From Planctomycetaceae bacterium (lineage in GTDB: Bacteria; Planctomycetota; Planctomycetia; Pirellulales; Thermoguttaceae): a stretch of DNA of 9,616 bases. Numbering within the stretch: position 1 is the first letter of the stretch; every line of letters starts with the position of its first letter. Where the stretch lies: the NCBI GenBank assembly GCA_009783865.1, contig WRCR01000129.1:1-9616 (forward strand), given 5' to 3'. Shown here one piece after another: positions 6,284-9,616 of this stretch. The notes beneath the pieces were generated by a model. The model was given only the letters and a program-made list of their open reading frames with translations, was not told the DNA's origin and made no database searches. Both the position numbers and the translations under genes were made by a program.

Positions 6284-7891
6284 ATGAAAAACTTTGTACT
6301 TTTTATTCTCGTGTTTTCCGTGGTTTTTATTCTCGGAACAACAACTCTTGCGGCGGATAACCGACCGAATATCCTGTTCATTTTTACGGACGACCACGCT
6401 TATCAGGCAATCGGTGCCTACGGTTCAAACCGAAACGAAACACCGAACATTGACAAACTTGCCGCCGCCGGTATGCGCTTCACAAACTGCTGCGTAACAA
6501 ATTCAATCTGCGGTCCGAGCCGCGCCGTTATTCAAACAGGCAAGTATTCGCATATCAACGGTTTCAAAACGAACAACGATTCCTTCGACAACACACAGCA
6601 GACCTTTCCGAAACTAATGCGAAATGCGGGCTATCAAACCGCCGTTGTCGGGAAATGGCATCTTGCCTGTGAAGTAACCGGCTACGATTACAGCGAAGTT
6701 CTCATCGGACAAGGACCGTATTATAATCCGCCGATGATTCGCAACGGCACACGGGTCTCACATCAGGGTCGCACTACGGAAATTATCACGCAACTTTCGC
6801 TGGACTGGCTGAAAAACCGCGATAAAAATAAACCGTTTCTTCTGATGGCACAGCACAAAGCACCGCACCGTGAATGGGACCCTGCCTTGAAATATTATAA
6901 TCAATACAAGGATAGAACTTTTCCCGAACCGGCAACATTCAACGATAATTACGCAAACCGCGGTCGGGCTGCGCTGGAACAAGATATGACGATTTCCGAA
7001 ACGCTGACTCCATCGGATTTGAAACTTGTTCCGCCGGGTGTTTGGAAAACAATGACGGAAGAACAGCAGGCGGAATGGCATCAGATGTTCGATGTCCGTA
7101 AAGAAGAATTCGCAAAAGTTAAAGACGACCCGACTGCTCTGAAAAAATGGAAATATCAATGTTATATGAAGGACTACATGAGTGTTGTTGCCGAAGTTGA
7201 CGACAACATCGGAAAGATGATGAAGTTTCTTGACGAAAACGGATTGGCTGACAATACCGTTGTCATTTATGCTTCCGACCAAGGATTTTATCTCGGCGAA
7301 CACGGCTGGTTTGATAAACGGTTCATGTACGAAGAGTCCTTCAAAACACCGTTAATTGTGCGTTATCCGGCGCAAGTCAAAGCAGGCAGCGTTAATAACG
7401 ACATTGTTTCTAATCTTGACTTCGCAGAAACATTTCTTGATATAGCGGGCGTGAAAATTCCCGATGACATGCAGGGGCGTTCATTTCTGCCGATTCTTAA
7501 AGGCGAAAAACCGGCGGATTGGCGGACTTCGATTTATTATCATTACTACGAATATCCGGCTGTCCATTTCGTTAAGAAACACGAAGGAATTTATGATGGA
7601 CGCTTCAAATTGATTCATTATTACGATGACATTGACGAGTGGGAACTTTTCGATTTGCAGAACGACCCGATGGAATTGCGGAACGTTTATGCGGATTCAA
7701 AGTATGCCGCCGACATCAAGCGTCTCGAAAAAGAAATGGAAAATCAGAAGAGCGTTTTGAAGGTTCCGCCGCTGCAAATCAACGCAAGAAGTTATTTGAC
7801 AGACGAAGAACAGCAAAAGAAGTTTCCGGGTATGAAACCGCAGTTTGAGCGTCTGCGCAAGATAGTTGAAGAACGGAAGAAATCGTTGTAG
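6284..7891 (+). CDS. Exported Cys-type sulfatase (arylsulfatase family)
   Basis: Numbered from ATG 6284 the product has 535 residues. Residues 1-24 form a signal peptide ending L-A-A (MKNFVLFILVFSVVFILG at its start), so this start is preferred over the in-frame GTG at 6248. The alkaline-phosphatase-like fold begins with R-P-N-I-L-F-I-F-T-D36-D37, a metal-binding pair. The sulfatase signature C76-G-P-S-R80 marks Cys76 for oxidation to formylglycine, the catalytic residue, by a maturation enzyme not encoded here. G-K124-W-H126, His191/His195 (Q-H-K-A-P-H-R-E), S-D332-Q333-G and K345 complete the expected active site. The C-terminal part (YYHYYEYPAVH, then YDGRFKLIHYY and ELFDLQNDPMELRNVY) is typical of glycan sulfatases such as N-acetylglucosamine-6-sulfatase-like enzymes. 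It removes sulfate esters, probably from polysaccharides; the exact substrate is not readable. No glycoside hydrolase or transporter is adjacent. Confidence 0.92.
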   Translation: MKNFVLFILVFSVVFILGTTTLAADNRPNILFIFTDDHAYQAIGAYGSNRNETPNIDKLAAAGMRFTNCCVTNSICGPSRAVIQTGKYSHINGFKTNNDSFDNTQQTFPKLMRNAGYQTAVVGKWHLACEVTGYDYSEVLIGQGPYYNPPMIRNGTRVSHQGRTTEIITQLSLDWLKNRDKNKPFLLMAQHKAPHREWDPALKYYNQYKDRTFPEPATFNDNYANRGRAALEQDMTISETLTPSDLKLVPPGVWKTMTEEQQAEWHQMFDVRKEEFAKVKDDPTALKKWKYQCYMKDYMSVVAEVDDNIGKMMKFLDENGLADNTVVIYASDQGFYLGEHGWFDKRFMYEESFKTPLIVRYPAQVKAGSVNNDIVSNLDFAETFLDIAGVKIPDDMQGRSFLPILKGEKPADWRTSIYYHYYEYPAVHFVKKHEGIYDGRFKLIHYYDDIDEWELFDLQNDPMELRNVYADSKYAADIKRLEKEMENQKSVLKVPPLQINARSYLTDEEQQKKFPGMKPQFERLRKIVEERKKSL

Positions 7892-7899
7892 CGTTTTGC

Positions 7900-7925
7900 G
7901 GGGACTAAAGTCCCCGCCTCTTTAA
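7900..7925. repeat. Gene-end hairpin repeat, copy 2
   Basis: GGGGACT (7900-7906) and AGTCCCC (7909-7915) form a hairpin around AA, followed by GCCTCTTTAA ending at 7925. It starts nine bases after the sulfatase stop codon. Compared with copy 1 at 6175-6199, the stem carries a compensated change (an added A:T pair), while the loop region and tail are the same. It probably marks the end of the sulfatase transcript. Covariation in the stem suggests that structure, not sequence alone, is kept. Confidence 0.65.
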
Positions 7926-7953
7926 GCCGTTCTTTAGCCGCACTTTTTTGCTA

Positions 7954-7981
7954 TTGCCGGATTCTATAAACAAGGTAAAAT
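7954..7981 (+). promoter_or_regulatory. Candidate promoter for yidC
   Basis: TTGCCG (7954-7959, four of six) and TAAAAT (7976-7981, five of six) are spaced by 16 bases. A second A/T-rich patch closer to the gene contains TATATT at 8025-8030 but lacks a recognisable -35 box. Either could be used, so the call is weak. Confidence 0.28.
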
Positions 7982-8060
7982 TATAGCAAGTCAGCGGTTC
8001 TGTGCAAAGTCAATTTTTTAACGTTATATTATAAATCCCTTCCCGTTTTCAAATAATTAA

Positions 8061-9616
8061 ATGCAGTCATTGATTCCCGAACAAAATCGTTCCGGTCAGG
8101 AACGTTCCATGCTTTTTCTGATGCTTGCCCTCGGTATATTGTTTATGATGATGTGGCAATCCGCACAGCAAAACAGACAGATTGAAGAACAGGCACGAAA
8201 GCGGGAAGAACTTATTGACCAGCCCATCAAATCCGACGACAAACCGGCGGTGAAAAAAGAGCCGCAACTCAATCCCGACAATACTCCGGTTCAGGTTGCC
8301 GAAACGAAAGTTCCCTCGGCTTTTGTTTCGCTGGGGTCACTTGCCCCGAAAAGTCCTTACAGAGTACTGGTTACGCTTACCAATCAGGGAGCCGCTATTG
8401 CACGTCTTGAATTGAATTCCAATAAATACCGCGATGTTCAAGAGACCTCCGGCTATCTCGGACAAATCGTTGCGGATGTTGCTCATTCCGACCAAACCGC
8501 TGCGGAAAACGGCGGCGGCGTTATCGTTCAAGTTGTCGGAGACGGTACACCGGCAAAACAATTCGGTTTAGAAGTTGGAGACCGAATTTTTCGACTGACG
8601 CAGAAATCGAAACAAGGCGATATAACAACCGCCATTACCGATTTCACTTCTTTGCGAAACATCTTGTTAAAAACAAAACCGCGTGAACAGATTGAATTGA
8701 CTTTCGACCGACAAGGACAAAAACATTCGCAAACCGTCACACTGGGACGTTATCCGATAGACATTATCCGACCGGAATCCATTGCGAAAGATTACGACGA
8801 ATACAAAGCAATGGGCGGACTCCGCGGTGTTAATTTTAAGGGCGGAGGCGACTTTCCGAAGAGCGACCAACTCTCGTTTCTGACTTCGCTGCAATCGGTC
8901 GACGACAACAAACTCGACTGGCAGAAAATACTGAACGCTACCAATTCAACACTGGGAGGAATCGTTGCCCGCGATGATACGGTAGATATTGAACTGCCAA
9001 ACGTTACGCTGCGGAAAGAATGTTGGGAAGTCCAATCGCAAGCCGAAAACGAAGTTGTGTTCCGCAGAACTATACCGGAATACAAACTCGAAATGCGGAA
9101 AACATACTCACTGGTAAAAGTCGAGAACCCAATCGACAAAGACAACTTCGCCAATGGCTATGAACTGTCATTGAAAATTGAAGTTCAGAATCTCGATAAC
9201 GACGAACATAAGGTTTCATATCAGTTGGACGGTCCCACCGGCTTGCCGCTTGAAGGAGCGTGGTATTCTCTCAAAACCGGTCCTGGCTGGTTTGGTTACG
9301 GTTTGCGGGATATTGTCGTCCGCTTCCAAGGAAACAAGGGTCAGACGGTTGACAATAAAACGATTTCGGAAGACAAAATCGGTAGAGCGTGGATTGATGA
9401 CCCGCTGGACTACATCGGTGTTGATTCAAAGTACTTTCAGTGTACCTTGAAGCCGAATAAACCGGCTGATGAGAAAAATGCATGGCATGTCCGTTCTTTT
9501 CCAATACGTGTCGGCGAAAGAAATACTGCTTGGTATTGTTTGACAAACGTTTCTTTTCGGCTTTTGAGTCGGGAAACAACACTTCAGCCGAATGAGACAC
9601 TGTCGCATAGTTATTC
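8061..9616 (+). CDS. yidC: Membrane protein insertase YidC, N-terminal 518 residues (runs off window)
   Basis: The frame is open from ATG 8061 to the window edge. A TAA directly before the ATG (8058-8060), in frame, makes 8061 the most upstream start possible. YidC inserts and folds inner-membrane proteins, alone or with SecYEG. Residues 17-33 are the first transmembrane anchor (MLFLMLALGILFMMMW), followed by a charged, Pro-rich linker (40-85). The large periplasmic domain begins near 88 (F-V-S-L-G-S, then Y-R-V-L-V-T-L-T-N-Q-G-A-A-I-A-R-L-E-L) and still continues at 518. It is interrupted at about 150-232 by a PDZ-like domain (V-I-V-Q-V-V-G-D-G-T-P-A-K and G-L-E-V-G-D-R-I-F). The later parts G-P-T-G-L-P-L-E-G-A-W-Y-S and Y-I-G-V-D-S-K-Y-F match the usual YidC periplasmic fold. 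The conserved C-terminal insertase core of five membrane segments lies beyond the window. No Shine-Dalgarno sequence is seen. The PDZ-like insertion agrees with planctomycete-type YidC. Confidence 0.9.
   Translation, partial: MQSLIPEQNRSGQERSMLFLMLALGILFMMMWQSAQQNRQIEEQARKREELIDQPIKSDDKPAVKKEPQLNPDNTPVQVAETKVPSAFVSLGSLAPKSPYRVLVTLTNQGAAIARLELNSNKYRDVQETSGYLGQIVADVAHSDQTAAENGGGVIVQVVGDGTPAKQFGLEVGDRIFRLTQKSKQGDITTAITDFTSLRNILLKTKPREQIELTFDRQGQKHSQTVTLGRYPIDIIRPESIAKDYDEYKAMGGLRGVNFKGGGDFPKSDQLSFLTSLQSVDDNKLDWQKILNATNSTLGGIVARDDTVDIELPNVTLRKECWEVQSQAENEVVFRRTIPEYKLEMRKTYSLVKVENPIDKDNFANGYELSLKIEVQNLDNDEHKVSYQLDGPTGLPLEGAWYSLKTGPGWFGYGLRDIVVRFQGNKGQTVDNKTISEDKIGRAWIDDPLDYIGVDSKYFQCTLKPNKPADEKNAWHVRSFPIRVGERNTAWYCLTNVSFRLLSRETTLQPNETLSHSY

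Noticed and set aside
6758..7303. Minus-strand open frame of 181 codons inside the sulfatase gene
   Set aside because: It is fully antisense to conserved sulfatase sequence, has no recognisable motif, and is Phe/Arg-rich as expected for reverse-strand reading.
2776..7891. The esterase-like hydrolase and sulfatase as a polysaccharide-utilisation locus
   Set aside because: They are on opposite strands, separated by an unrelated phosphoesterase with its own promoter and gene-end repeat, and there is no glycoside hydrolase, transporter, regulator or sulfatase-maturing enzyme nearby.
1..9616. CRISPR array, tRNA or rRNA gene, phage or defence system
   Set aside because: I found no regularly spaced direct repeats, cloverleaf-like sequence, ribosomal RNA signature, integrase or known defence domain on either strand.

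Overview
This window looks like chromosomal DNA from a planctomycete (Pirellulales-like), of moderate rather than high GC by eye. That assignment is an inference. It rests on a YidC with a PDZ-like domain inside its periplasmic region, an exported Cys-type sulfatase, a long two-part exported esterase-like hydrolase, and the near absence of Shine-Dalgarno sequences: only the nifU start has an obvious one. No rRNA, tRNA, CRISPR array or integrase is visible.

Layout, left to right. Positions 1-111 look like the right-hand end of an IS1-family insertion sequence: a transposase C-terminus in frame 2 and a terminal-repeat-like edge. A strong hairpin follows at 141-168. A COG3014-type lipoprotein gene (283-1653) and a full three-domain NifU iron-sulfur scaffold gene (1732-2739) lie on the plus strand. 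NifU converges with a large exported alpha/beta hydrolase on the minus strand (2776-4803), and a perfect 16-bp hairpin between them probably terminates both. A divergent intergenic region (4804-5075) carries a palindrome and two opposing promoter candidates. It leads to a membrane-anchored metallophosphoesterase with altered active-site motifs (5076-6182), an exported sulfatase (6284-7891), and the first 518 codons of yidC (8061 to the window edge, incomplete).

The genes do not form one obvious system. Five of the six main products are lipidated, exported or membrane-bound, and NifU is the only cytoplasmic one. The hydrolase and sulfatase could both act on decorated polysaccharides (deacylation and desulfation), but they lie on opposite strands with an unrelated gene between them, so a joint locus is not supported. 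Most boundaries carry a short-loop inverted repeat. Two of these, just after the metallophosphoesterase and sulfatase genes, are clearly related copies of one small repeat, and one copy supplies the upstream gene's stop codon. I see no convincing new multi-gene system. The points most worth a second look are the metallophosphoesterase lacking two canonical histidines, the PDZ-like insertion in YidC, the hydrolase's second domain with Lys at the expected nucleophile position, and the gene-end repeats.
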